Origin: Draconibacterium sediminis
GTDB lineage: Bacteria > Bacteroidota > Bacteroidia > Bacteroidales > Prolixibacteraceae
Direction: 5' to 3'
Length of the DNA stretch: 64,000 nucleotides
Assembly (NCBI RefSeq): GCF_000949475.1
Contig: NZ_JRHC01000001.1
Coordinates: 372,001 to 436,000 of the forward strand
Notes under the pieces: model-generated
Told to the model about the DNA's origin: nothing
Databases searched by the model: none
Seen by the model: only the letters and a program-made list of their open reading frames with translations
Shown here: one piece after another, positions 52,064 through 61,239 of the stretch
How the letters are laid out: every line of letters begins with the position of its first letter
Position numbering within the stretch: the first letter of the stretch is position 1
Position numbers and translations under genes: made by a program

Positions 52064-52762
52064 CTATTTACTATTAATATATCCCAAATCTTTATCCTCA
52101 ATAAAAGCGCATCTCTTACAAAGTGTTTTTACTCCTTCAAATGCTAAATATCTCTGTGTTGATTCATGCAATAGATTTATGGCTTCTATTACAATTTTAT
52201 TCTTGTTTTTTTGAAGTAGTATACGGATAGAAGAGTAGTAGTCATCTTTTGCAAACTTCTCTATAAAATACTCTTTGTTTGTATCAATATCCACATATCC
52301 TCTGTCGGTTTTTATTGCAAATTTTAGTAATGGCTCATCAAATTCATGATGACATTTAATACACCGGAACTTCGGTTTCATTTTTGACCTTTCCGATAAG
52401 GTAGCTGATTGGCAGTTAGGGCATTTTTTAACTTGCTTTTTATTCTTGGTGATGTACTTTGAGAAAGCCGTATTTGAAAACGTCCTTTTTAGGAGTTTAG
52501 GCATTGCTGCAGTGATATATCTTTCTTGAACTTGACTAAGAATGATACTATATTCCGGTTTCCATCCATGTTGAATGGTCAAATTATCTGTAGAACCACA
52601 ATTCTCACATTGGTCTTTGAGATATTCTTTTCGTTTATTCTTCCACTCGGCGGTTTCCCAAGGTTTTGAACCTTTCTTAATTAATCTCCAATATTCTTCA
52701 ATGGATATTTCATTATTGTTTAATTGATCTAACAGTTTAGTACGTTTATCTGAGGCTTTCAT
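52064..52762 (-). CDS. zinc-finger / HNH-like protein in the defence operon
   Basis: This 232-residue protein has a first unit CENCGSTDNLTIQH (residues 52-65), like the start of an HNH/zinc domain with a CxxC and a His. It is followed by a zinc ribbon CPNC (114-117)/CIKC (134-137) and a last knuckle CKRC (215-218). A complete second half of an HNH motif is not obvious, so it may bind rather than cut DNA. The gene sits 6 bp before the ATPase gene and 17 bp after hsdS. Its low GC resembles the ATPase and HNH genes, suggesting the three entered together. No named family is recognised. Confidence 0.6.
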   Translation of the reverse strand: MKASDKRTKLLDQLNNNEISIEEYWRLIKKGSKPWETAEWKNKRKEYLKDQCENCGSTDNLTIQHGWKPEYSIILSQVQERYITAAMPKLLKRTFSNTAFSKYITKNKKQVKKCPNCQSATLSERSKMKPKFRCIKCHHEFDEPLLKFAIKTDRGYVDIDTNKEYFIEKFAKDDYYSSIRILLQKNKNKIVIEAINLLHESTQRYLAFEGVKTLCKRCAFIEDKDLGYINSK

Positions 52763-52779
52763 TTAGCTTGATTTATTCG

Positions 52780-54153
52780 TTACTTCCCATACTTCATCCC
52801 AGGTTCAGCAACCATCCTACCACCATCACCTTTCATCTTTCTTACTTTTCCACCTTTAGGTTTGCTAGGTTTACTTAATTCAGACTTGGCCTTCTTAATC
52901 TCTGCCAACAACTCCCGGGCATCACCATCAGTAGGCAATTGCTCCACCAACTCGCCTTTAAAGGCTTTGGTTAAAACTGATTGTTTAAGTGAATCTATTT
53001 TATCAAGTATATTTGATTGCCATTTAATACTTGCAGAATCACATACTTCGAGAAAACGCTCAGCAACTTTTTGTATTTTTTCAGGAGCAACAGGATATTT
53101 AATGTTTATGAGATATTTAAAATAAAGTCTCGATCTTACACTTCCCTGAGTGTTTGCACTAATTTCTAATAATCCACCCTTAGATTTTAGGAATTTTAAT
53201 AGCAATCTGGGTGAAAGTAAATTTGTTACTCTAAAAACAATATAGTCTGGACTTGTGATGGCTACCTCATTTCCTTCATAAATGCCTATGGAGCCTATAT
53301 TAACTCTCATGGCATTATAAACGAAATCTCCCGGACGAACAATCTTATATTTTTCAAATGTTTTCTTTTGACCAACATCCAGATCAATGATTCCTTTTTG
53401 AGCCGAAATCCCGACCTTTCTTTTTCCTTCCCAATCTTCACCTATTCTCTCTGTACCTTCTTCTAAATATCCTTCAAGCGTCTTTCTTTGATAATATTTC
53501 TTAGTCTTTTCATCAACAAGACAAGATTCAACAAAATCATTAACCTTGCCTTGAAAATTCTGCCATCGGCTTTTTATTTGCTCCAAATGCCCAAATAGTA
53601 CATCGAGCTTTTCTACAATGTGGTTTTGCTCTGGGAGTGGGGGAAGTGGGATTTGTATAGTTGAATAATCTTTGAATTTTAGGTTCCTTAAGTTATTACT
53701 TCCTCCTTGATAATTAACGACTTCCCCAGTCTTATAAAAATATTGTAGATAGTGATTAATGAACTTTTTATTTAAAACAGGAACTATTCTTACCAATCTT
53801 AGAAAGTTGGTACAAACCCGTGGAAGATCCCGTTGAAAAGAAAACACATCTTCATCAATATAAACAGTTCTACCTACAGGCTGATCTGGTCCTCCTCCTG
53901 ATATTTCCAAGAGAATATCACCGATTTGTAATTCACGATTTGCTAAACTGGAGTTTTTTACCGCTCTAACAGAAGCCGTATTTCCTTTATCTTTTTCCCA
54001 ATTTTTTATTTCACTTCCTCTAATACAAATTACTTCAACAAATTCATCATCAGAAATTTTTTGAGGGTCCTTTCCCCAATCCCCTCCAATTACATGAAGA
54101 AATAATTGTTCCAGTTCAATATTAATCCAATTAGTTGGCAATTCCTTCCCCAT
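52780..54153 (-). CDS. hsdS: type I restriction-modification specificity subunit
   Basis: This 457-residue protein has two target-recognition domains separated and followed by conserved helices, the normal HsdS layout. TRD1 is within residues 1-170, ending IPLPPLPEQNHIVEKLDVLFGHLEQIK. TRD2 is about 200-370, ending YPVAPEKIQKVAERFLEVCD. The distal helix SLKQSVLTKAFKGELVEQLP is typical. A basic, Gly/Lys-rich tail (SKPKGGKVRKMKGDGG) is added at the C-terminus. Its ATG overlaps the hsdM stop by one base. The recognition sequence cannot be predicted. Confidence 0.92.
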   Translation of the reverse strand: MGKELPTNWINIELEQLFLHVIGGDWGKDPQKISDDEFVEVICIRGSEIKNWEKDKGNTASVRAVKNSSLANRELQIGDILLEISGGGPDQPVGRTVYIDEDVFSFQRDLPRVCTNFLRLVRIVPVLNKKFINHYLQYFYKTGEVVNYQGGSNNLRNLKFKDYSTIQIPLPPLPEQNHIVEKLDVLFGHLEQIKSRWQNFQGKVNDFVESCLVDEKTKKYYQRKTLEGYLEEGTERIGEDWEGKRKVGISAQKGIIDLDVGQKKTFEKYKIVRPGDFVYNAMRVNIGSIGIYEGNEVAITSPDYIVFRVTNLLSPRLLLKFLKSKGGLLEISANTQGSVRSRLYFKYLINIKYPVAPEKIQKVAERFLEVCDSASIKWQSNILDKIDSLKQSVLTKAFKGELVEQLPTDGDARELLAEIKKAKSELSKPSKPKGGKVRKMKGDGGRMVAEPGMKYGK

Positions 54154-55613
54154 TAGTTTATCTCCTTAATTATTGCCTCCAGTTCGCCCATAATTCCTTT
54201 TAACTCGTTCATTACTTCGTTGGCAATATCAAGGGGATTGCCCAGGTTATTGCCGTTGCTTACGCTTTCGTCAGCAATCAGTCCCAGATCGAGCGAGTCG
54301 TTTTTTTTGGCAATCTGCTCACGGGTAATACATTGCCAGCGTTCGTCGGTAATAGCTTCACGTTTTTGTTGGTCAATATCTCCGTTGTAGGTTGTGGCTA
54401 CATCTTCGAGGCCAATACCTCCAGTATAGGCTTTTATAAAGTCACCAAAAGCAGCGCGGGTAAAAGGAGTACGTTTGCCATAACTTGGTACGTTTGTACG
54501 CATATCGTAGTACCACACATGGTCGGTGTTTCCGGTTTCGGTAGTTCCTCGTTCAAAAAACAGTACATTGGTTTTTACACCCTGTGCATAAAATATTCCT
54601 GTAGGTAAACGTAGTATTGTGTGTAATTTGCATTTGTCCATCAGGTCGCGGCGTATTTTGGCTCCGTCGCCATCTTCAAACAAAACATTGTCGGGTAACA
54701 CAACTGCTGCTCGTGCACCGCCTTTTTTGTGCAACGAGCGGTATATGTGTTGTAAAAAGTTCAACTGTTTGTTGCTGGTGGGAAAAGTAAAATCATCACG
54801 GCTGGGGCGTTCTCCTCCTTTTTTGGTTCCAAAAGGCGGATTAGCTAACACACCATCGTAACCGTTTAGTTTTTTACCGAACTCACTAAGTGTATCGTCG
54901 AGGAAAATAGGACTTTCCAGACCGTGCAATTTGGCATTCATTAATGCCAAACGGTGGGCATCTTGCACCAGTTCCACTCCACTTAGTGCTTCCTTTTCCT
55001 GGAAATCACGTTGTTTCTCGCCTACACTGTATTTGTAATCGTAACGGTGCAAAAGGTATTGGTTAATCGAGATTGGGAAACCAAAAGTACCACAGGCCGG
55101 ATCGTTCCATCTTTCACCCAGCTTTGGAGCCATTAATTCCACCATTACATTAATAAGTGGTCGAGGAGTAAAATACTGTCCGGCACCACTTTTCTTTTCT
55201 GTGGCGTTGCGTTCCAGTAGGTCCTCGTATATGTCGCCCATTACATCGCGGTCGTGTTCTTCATACCAGTCCAGTTCATCTATACTGCTAATCAGTGTTT
55301 TTAGGTTCACCGGTTTACGGAGCGTGGTAGAAGCATTGGTAAAAATTTCTTTTATGCTTGCACTGGTACTTTTTGTACTAATTGTGGCCAATAACTCTCG
55401 ATAGGTATCAAACAGCTCTTTGTTGTCTTTAATTGCCGTTAGCGTTCCCCAACGGTATTCCACGGGAATTTCATTTTCAAATCCTTTAACTTCACTAAGT
55501 TTTATAAAAAGAATAAAGGTTAACTCGTTTAAGTATTGGTGGTAGGTAACGCCATCATCACGAAGGACGTTGCAAAGCATCCATAATTTTTGGGCTATTT
55601 GTTCTGCGCTCAT
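54153..55613 (-). CDS. hsdM: type I restriction-modification DNA methyltransferase
   Basis: This 486-residue N6-adenine methyltransferase has an N-terminal helical HsdM domain (residues 1-140) and the Rossmann methylase core. That core has the SAM motif NDPACGTFGFPISI (about 171-184; usual form DPACGTGG) and the catalytic LANPPFGTKKGG (about 258-269). GAGQYFTPRPLINVMVEL precedes the SAM site, as in the family. The gene has noticeably higher GC than its neighbours. Its start overlaps the upstream nuclease gene by 4 bp, and its stop overlaps hsdS by one base. Confidence 0.95.
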   Translation of the reverse strand: MSAEQIAQKLWMLCNVLRDDGVTYHQYLNELTFILFIKLSEVKGFENEIPVEYRWGTLTAIKDNKELFDTYRELLATISTKSTSASIKEIFTNASTTLRKPVNLKTLISSIDELDWYEEHDRDVMGDIYEDLLERNATEKKSGAGQYFTPRPLINVMVELMAPKLGERWNDPACGTFGFPISINQYLLHRYDYKYSVGEKQRDFQEKEALSGVELVQDAHRLALMNAKLHGLESPIFLDDTLSEFGKKLNGYDGVLANPPFGTKKGGERPSRDDFTFPTSNKQLNFLQHIYRSLHKKGGARAAVVLPDNVLFEDGDGAKIRRDLMDKCKLHTILRLPTGIFYAQGVKTNVLFFERGTTETGNTDHVWYYDMRTNVPSYGKRTPFTRAAFGDFIKAYTGGIGLEDVATTYNGDIDQQKREAITDERWQCITREQIAKKNDSLDLGLIADESVSNGNNLGNPLDIANEVMNELKGIMGELEAIIKEIN

Positions 55614-56524
55614 TTTGTATATTCCTCACTAAGTCTAATTCCACAATAACGCGCCCAGAGCAGAATGCTCCATTCACGTGTTTCCTCATCAATTTCTTGC
55701 TTCTGTATTGTTGATATGAAGTCTGTAAAGGTGATTATTTTAAAGCGATTTTCACCGTCTTTCAGCATATTTTGAAAGGCTAATCCTTTGGTTGTGGCAT
55801 TGTCATCTTTCTCATAACAAAACAATCCGCTGTATACCACATCATAAGCTCCGTTTTGCAGTGCCGACTCCAGAATAAGTTGGTTCCTGAAAAGCTGATT
55901 GTATTTAGTTCCGGTTACTTTATCATAGTCGGCAGAAAAAGCTGCCGATTCATCAAACAACCTTTTGTACTTATCGTTTCTGTATACTTTGGGAGAGAAA
56001 GGTTCGGAGTATTTAGATTCCAGTCCGATCAATCCATTTTTACCATCACCTGAAATAAATTCAATAGCAACATCGTGGGCAGAGTTATCATTATTTCTTG
56101 CAGCATTTGGAGCAAATTCAAAATGAATGGCTGTTACATTTTTGATGGCGGGATAAAAGTATTGGAGTACTTTGGTAGCCATGTTCAGATTATATTTCAA
56201 CCGACCAAAAAAGTTAAAACATAAGGGTTGACTTGAAAGAAGATTGTTGAACAGCCTTTTTTCATTGATCATTCCCTTTGATTTATTATTCCTTTGTTCC
56301 AGTGTTTCCTTCACCGCTCTTATTGCATATTCATCAAGAAAATTTGAGAATGATTGTTCGCCTCCCGAAATACTACTTCCAACCGTTTCACCTGACCTCA
56401 TCGGATGTGGCCCGGATTCTTCCCCCAAAACAAATGTTCTCCACCAGCTTTGATGTAAACGCAGACGCTTTTGGAGCTGGTTATCAGAAGGGGATTGAGG
56501 TCCTATTCCCAGCGCATTTTTCAT
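55610..56524 (-). CDS. PGN_0703-type putative restriction endonuclease
   Basis: This 304-residue protein resembles PGN_0703-like predicted restriction endonucleases. A PD-(D/E)XK-like core is visible as SAHDVAIEFISGDG followed by GLIGLESKYSEPF (about 172-196), giving the D...ExK arrangement. The last part (REWSILLWARYCGIRLSEEY) is helical. There is no signal peptide. It is embedded between hsdR and hsdM with a 4-bp overlap to hsdM. It is not a canonical type I subunit, so an independent nuclease or an accessory to the type I complex are both possible. Confidence 0.7.
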   Translation of the reverse strand: MKNALGIGPQSPSDNQLQKRLRLHQSWWRTFVLGEESGPHPMRSGETVGSSISGGEQSFSNFLDEYAIRAVKETLEQRNNKSKGMINEKRLFNNLLSSQPLCFNFFGRLKYNLNMATKVLQYFYPAIKNVTAIHFEFAPNAARNNDNSAHDVAIEFISGDGKNGLIGLESKYSEPFSPKVYRNDKYKRLFDESAAFSADYDKVTGTKYNQLFRNQLILESALQNGAYDVVYSGLFCYEKDDNATTKGLAFQNMLKDGENRFKIITFTDFISTIQKQEIDEETREWSILLWARYCGIRLSEEYTK

Positions 56525-56542
56525 TTAGAAGATTAAAATTGA

Positions 56543-57466
56543 TTATTTTACCTTAAAACCATATTTCAACAACATTCTCGGCAGATAATCATCCAGACTT
56601 TCAATATGTGCATTCTCCAACTCAAGAAGGTTAAGATGATTGTCTTTATAAATCATTTTTTTCTTTTCTTTTCTGGCTTGGTATTTTTCATCGTTTTCCA
56701 TCCCCCAGTATTCAATGTAAACTGCTTTACCATTATTCTGAGATGGAATGTAGAAGTCACAATATACCTCATCCTCAATGGGAAGTCGGCGTTCATAGGC
56801 ATGAGCAAGTCCGTATTCGTACAGCGAATTATCAATCAGTATTTCACCCCGGGAACGAACCAGATGTCCATCTTTTGTTCGGAGGCCTGCCGGAAATTTT
56901 TCTCTGAAGTTTTTAGAATCTTTTAGATCTTCAATAACTTCTGTACTGTCATTTGTCTCTGGTTGAAATATGTCAGTACTATTATTATCACCGGTACTAA
57001 TCGAACTAATTAAAGTCTTATTGTTTAGCAATTCAGGAGGCCATAATACAAAGGTGGCTCCGGATGTGTGCTCAAATTCAACTCCACCAACTTTCTTCCC
57101 CAGGTTGGTCACCGACCATCCTTTGATTGCTTTTTCAATCCAGCCAATTTCAGATAAAATCAGATTTACCTTTTGGGATGACAGTTTAAATCCCTGGCCG
57201 ATTACTGTTGCATTTATTAGTTGATTATTATCGGTAGGTTCAATGGTGTCTGGATCAAAATCATAAGGCCAGACAACATACTCTCCGAATTTAGGATGTG
57301 AGGACATTTCGCCACCACAATCTAAACCCCTTGGTGTTAAGCACCATTTCCCATTCTCTTTATAAATTAGGTTTAATTCACTTAAATACTCAAATAATTC
57401 TTTACTGCTCATTCCTAAGTCTTTCGACAGGGCAGATGTGCTGATTTTTTGTGTTAGTCTTGACAT
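56543..57466 (-). CDS. winged-helix repeat plus PD-(D/E)XK nuclease-domain protein
   Basis: This 307-residue protein begins with two homologous KilA-C-like winged-helix units. Unit 1 has ISTSALSKDLGMSSKELFEY with WCLTPRGLDCGGE. Unit 2 has LSSQKVNLILSEIGWIEKAI with WSVTNLGKKVGGVEF. Both end in a VVWPYD/VLWPPE strand. The C-terminal 100 residues form a nuclease domain: VRSRGEILIDNSLYEYG (Glu), DEVYCDFYIPSQ (Asp) and VYIEYWGMENDEKY (Glu-x-Trp), as in nucleases fused to helicases. It lies 11 bp after hsdR and 18 bp before the next gene. DNA recognition and cutting in one chain is inferred. Confidence 0.7.
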   Translation of the reverse strand: MSRLTQKISTSALSKDLGMSSKELFEYLSELNLIYKENGKWCLTPRGLDCGGEMSSHPKFGEYVVWPYDFDPDTIEPTDNNQLINATVIGQGFKLSSQKVNLILSEIGWIEKAIKGWSVTNLGKKVGGVEFEHTSGATFVLWPPELLNNKTLISSISTGDNNSTDIFQPETNDSTEVIEDLKDSKNFREKFPAGLRTKDGHLVRSRGEILIDNSLYEYGLAHAYERRLPIEDEVYCDFYIPSQNNGKAVYIEYWGMENDEKYQARKEKKKMIYKDNHLNLLELENAHIESLDDYLPRMLLKYGFKVK

Positions 57467-57477
57467 GGTTCTGGTTG

Positions 57478-60400
57478 CTATGCTATGATATTGTATAACT
57501 GCTCATTCAGAGTTGTAAGAATATCATCAAGTTCATTATTAAATATCTTATTAAGTCGTTTGTATCCTCCACTTTCAGCAAAGGGTGCATTGTCCAGATC
57601 TTCTTTCTGGATAATGTTTTCTTGTAAAAGTTGCTTTTCAAAACGTTCAATCCATTTGATTTGGATTGTATTCCACTTTTTAAGTTGCTTTACCTTTTCA
57701 ATAGCTTTGCGGATCCGTTCTTCGTGGCTTATTAGTGCGTCTCCAATCGCAAAGGTTCGAATCAGGGAAATTATATCGGCAGCAATATCTTCGTTTTTGG
57801 TATCATTCCATGCGGCATTAAGAGACTTTATGTTATATCCCTTAGCATCCAATATCAGATATAACTCCTTTAGTGAGTTTCGATCAAGTTCTTTGGGCCG
57901 TGTGCAAATCAGTTTCAGTGCTGAAATTTGATTTAGGTTCTCTTCTATGAACTGTTTAAAGCCATCAAGATAATCTTCAGGTTTTTGTCCTTGCCCATAA
58001 CCACGTTCAATTCCTCTAAATTCATCCTCATGATCAGAAACCAATTGAACCGATGGAGCGGGTTTTAATTCATCTAAAAAGTGCCAAAAGCCTGTTTTAT
58101 ATTCTTTTATCGCTGCCTTTGGATCATTGTTCTTTCTATCGCTCAAGCCTTGAATGACTGTATCAAAATCTTTACCACCGGAATGATATTCAAACTTATC
58201 TGTATTCCCTGGATTCAGATATTGTTTTTTTCGTTGCATCTTGGCAATTATCTGTTCTATTTGTAGTTTGCAACGATCTTGTGATGTTATATCTTCTATC
58301 TCATCAGCCAGTTGCTTAAATGAAGTTTTTGGTTTAATGGCAATTGGCTTCATTTGTGTATAATCCTGCAAGACTTCATACAAACGAACGGCATCGTATA
58401 CTTTAAATACTTCCTTATTAATCTCGGGACATAAACGGGTAGCACGCCCAAGCATCTGCTCGTACAATATCCGTGATTTGACACGGCGAAGGAAAACAAG
58501 ATTTGAGATTTTAGGAACATCAATACCGGTAGTTAATAAGTCAACGGTAACTGCAATATTAGGCATCTGCTCATTTTTATAGCGACGAACCGATTCAGAA
58601 GGATCATAACTTTTGCCTGTGATTTTCTTTATACACTCGTCGCCTACATCAACACCAATATCTTGGTATTCCTGCTTGAAAATGTCAACTACCAAATCGG
58701 CGTGTTCGTCAGTCGCGGCAAATACCAATGTCTTTTCTTCGCCATCGGGATCAATTAACTGAACCAGTTGTTTAATTACTGTCCGATTGAAACTCTCAGT
58801 AATTACCATTTTATTGAAACCTTCAATTTCAATGTTCAATTCATCTTCTAGTTGATCTAATTCAACTACTTTGTTGCTTTCTTTGTCAAATGCTTTAGGT
58901 CGTTCTCCTGCTTTCCAGGTTATCCCTTCCTCACTTAATTTGGTTTTAATTACATGTGGAGGTTCATGATCGATAAGGTAACCATCAAGAACAGCCTCAC
59001 GATAAGAATAAGAATAAATGGGGCTACCAAATATCTCGGTAGTATGTAATGCAGGCGTAGCTGTTAATCCAACAACGGTTGCGTCAAAATAGTCTATAAC
59101 TCTACGGTATTTGCTCACATAATCGTTCTGGTCTTTAAAAGTAAGTTCCTCATCGTCCATTTCACGATCAAGTAAATAACCACGATGTGCTTCATCAACA
59201 ATAATACAATCATAGGCATCTACCGGAAGTATTTGTGAGTCATTCTCTGTATTGAACAACCTTTTAACCATACTTTGTACGGTGGCAAAATGTAGTCGGG
59301 TTTCTTTCTCCGGGATAAGATCAGTTAACTCTTTTACTTCATAAATCTCGGCAAAAGTATTCAAGTCCTCCACCTTATTGTCCTTGAAATTACCGAGTGC
59401 CTGTTTGGCCAATAACCTGCGGTCGACCAGAAAAAGTATTCGTTTAAAACGATTTGTCTGAATCAGGCGGTAGCATAACCCGATAATGGTTCTTGTTTTT
59501 CCTGTTCCAGTGGCCATAGCCAGTAGCATTCTGTCTACCTCCGGTTTTTCAATCAATGATTTCTCAACTTTACTAATTGCCTCCACTTGGTAATCACGGA
59601 GACCTAAACCTGATTTATTTTTCAAAAAATCAAGAGAGTTGTCTTTCAGTTTCTTATTGGCTTTGTTGATGTCCTGCTCTAATAATCTTTTCAATCCTTC
59701 CGGAGAATACCAACCTCTTAATGGTTTAGCCAAATTGTATTTGTTTCGTACATCAAGAAACCATATTCCACTTTGTGTCCTGATCTGTTCAAGGTATGGC
59801 CGACCGTTGGTTGAAAATAAAAATGGCGCGTTATATTTCTGCCATTTCCCTATGAGTGTTGCATTATTCTCTTCTTCAGCTAATTCAGCGTATATCTTTG
59901 ACTGACCAAGGTTGGTTGATATTGCTTGTCCATACCTTTTTGCCTCTACAAGACCATAAAGTTCTGTTCCGGTAAAGAGAGCATAATCGGCCCATTTATT
60001 ACCAACCTTCCATTCTGCAATGGCCAAATTCTTACCTTTTACTGGTTGAGTGCCATTCAATTTAAAGTTTAGTACAGAGGTGTTAACTTCCCATCCTGCG
60101 TCGCGAAGCTGTGCATCAATCAATTCTCGTGTTTCGGCCTCATTCATATCAATAAGCCGAGCAGCTTTAGAAGCCTTTTCCTTGTACTTCTTCGTTTCTT
60201 CCTCTGTTAACTCACCAATCTTTCGTTGTTCGATGAGGCTTTTATGTTCTCCCTCTAGGTGCTGGTGCTTTTCTTCCAACTCCTTTAGTTGTTTCAAGAG
60301 ATTTTTGTAATCTGACTCCAGGTCAACTTTTTCAGGTTTATGAAATCTAACATCTGAAATATCTTTCTGGTCATCAGAATATGAAAGATAAAACCACTTA

Positions 60401-60744
60401 GATACCTTGAAACAGCTAAACAAAGTTGTCATGGCATATCCACTAAGATCATTAGTAGAGTGAGCTGCCTTATTTCCTGTTTTTCTTATGTTATGAAATA
60501 AACTGCTTATGTTATTCTCCAGGAGGCCATCCTCAGAGAGCAGACAAAGCCTTGAAAAAGTACTGTCGTCATAAGGAAACTCAAGCTGATGGATTTGGAA
60601 AATAAGCTCCACAATCCTTTCCCCAAGCAGCCTCATCTTTATTAAGGATGAACTTGGATCATTGTGAATGTAATTTTCAGCCAACTCTCCAAGCTGGTGA
60701 AGTATTGGAAATTCTTCTTTTAAAAAGCCAAAATTACTTTTCAT
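57478..60744 (-). CDS. hsdR: type I restriction enzyme motor/nuclease subunit
   Basis: This 1088-residue subunit cuts unmodified DNA after translocation. In order it has an N-terminal DUF4145-like helical region (1-130), a coiled coil, and the HsdR nuclease core ELYGLVEAKRYG (about 262-270). Helicase motif I is LLAMATGTGKTRT (about 408-420) and motif II IIVDEAHRGYLLD (about 511-523). Motif VI reads EQMLGRATRLCP near 765, and the C-terminus is helical and binds the methylase. It is the first gene of the operon; an inverted repeat lies 22 bp upstream of its ATG. Confidence 0.94.
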   Translation of the reverse strand: MKSNFGFLKEEFPILHQLGELAENYIHNDPSSSLIKMRLLGERIVELIFQIHQLEFPYDDSTFSRLCLLSEDGLLENNISSLFHNIRKTGNKAAHSTNDLSGYAMTTLFSCFKVSKWFYLSYSDDQKDISDVRFHKPEKVDLESDYKNLLKQLKELEEKHQHLEGEHKSLIEQRKIGELTEEETKKYKEKASKAARLIDMNEAETRELIDAQLRDAGWEVNTSVLNFKLNGTQPVKGKNLAIAEWKVGNKWADYALFTGTELYGLVEAKRYGQAISTNLGQSKIYAELAEEENNATLIGKWQKYNAPFLFSTNGRPYLEQIRTQSGIWFLDVRNKYNLAKPLRGWYSPEGLKRLLEQDINKANKKLKDNSLDFLKNKSGLGLRDYQVEAISKVEKSLIEKPEVDRMLLAMATGTGKTRTIIGLCYRLIQTNRFKRILFLVDRRLLAKQALGNFKDNKVEDLNTFAEIYEVKELTDLIPEKETRLHFATVQSMVKRLFNTENDSQILPVDAYDCIIVDEAHRGYLLDREMDDEELTFKDQNDYVSKYRRVIDYFDATVVGLTATPALHTTEIFGSPIYSYSYREAVLDGYLIDHEPPHVIKTKLSEEGITWKAGERPKAFDKESNKVVELDQLEDELNIEIEGFNKMVITESFNRTVIKQLVQLIDPDGEEKTLVFAATDEHADLVVDIFKQEYQDIGVDVGDECIKKITGKSYDPSESVRRYKNEQMPNIAVTVDLLTTGIDVPKISNLVFLRRVKSRILYEQMLGRATRLCPEINKEVFKVYDAVRLYEVLQDYTQMKPIAIKPKTSFKQLADEIEDITSQDRCKLQIEQIIAKMQRKKQYLNPGNTDKFEYHSGGKDFDTVIQGLSDRKNNDPKAAIKEYKTGFWHFLDELKPAPSVQLVSDHEDEFRGIERGYGQGQKPEDYLDGFKQFIEENLNQISALKLICTRPKELDRNSLKELYLILDAKGYNIKSLNAAWNDTKNEDIAADIISLIRTFAIGDALISHEERIRKAIEKVKQLKKWNTIQIKWIERFEKQLLQENIIQKEDLDNAPFAESGGYKRLNKIFNNELDDILTTLNEQLYNIIA

Positions 60745-60765
60745 AGTCTGGCTTGGGATAATTGA

Positions 60766-60810
60766 TGGTTTGCTTTTCTAAATTTAACAAATGCTAAAAT
60801 TAGCAAACCA
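60766..60810. promoter_or_regulatory. operator-like inverted repeat upstream of hsdR
   Basis: TGGTTTGCT (60766-60774) and AGCAAACCA (60802-60810) form a perfect 9-bp inverted repeat with a 27-bp spacer, 22 bp upstream of the hsdR start. The AT-rich spacer contains a TAAATTTA segment on the minus strand that could be the -7 region. The site could bind a dimeric repressor or loop the RNA leader; no regulator gene is adjacent. Confidence 0.5.
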
Positions 60811-61239
60811 GCAACAAAAATCAAGTTGTTTTACAATAAATTAATTGAGGTCTATTATGGTATCCTTTAAGAGTAGAAATATTTAGAGAACATTATTAGT
60901 TTTCAAGTCTTACTTGATGATAATGTTTTTTAACCTATGAGATTGAATTCTTTTGTGGAGTTTAAGTCCCGGTATTTAATAAGTAGACAGTGAAAGGAAC
61001 AAAGCTAGGGAGTATAGATCAATTAATAAAGACGTGAAATGACTATTGGTGGTATTAGAGTTTGATATCGCGGAAATCCAATTTATTTAGATCAATTCTA
61101 ATTATAGTTAATAATACTACATTTTAAGAAATCGATAAATATTATTTTTAAATTTGGTTACTTTGATTAAACCTGGCTGAGCCCTATACAGATGCAGAAT
61201 TGAGTTGTGGAATAGGCAAAGCCCCATAAATGCATTATC
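60811..61239. other. AT-rich divergent intergenic region
   Basis: It lies between the minus-strand defence operon and the plus-strand vWA operon. No ORF, tRNA or repeat is recognised. The only candidate signal is a TAAATTTG box at 61149-61156. Confidence 0.4.
61149..61156 (+). promoter_or_regulatory. candidate -7 box of the vWA/tubulin-like operon
   Basis: TAAATTTG fits TAnnTTTG and lies 84 bp upstream of the lipoprotein ATG. No -33 box is clear, and such 8-mers are frequent in AT-rich DNA. Confidence 0.3.

Noticed and set aside
60955-60990. Right-hand attachment site for an island inserted at tRNA-Arg
   Set aside because: Only a 7-base match (AGTCCCG) to the complement of the tRNA end is present, too short to support an att site.
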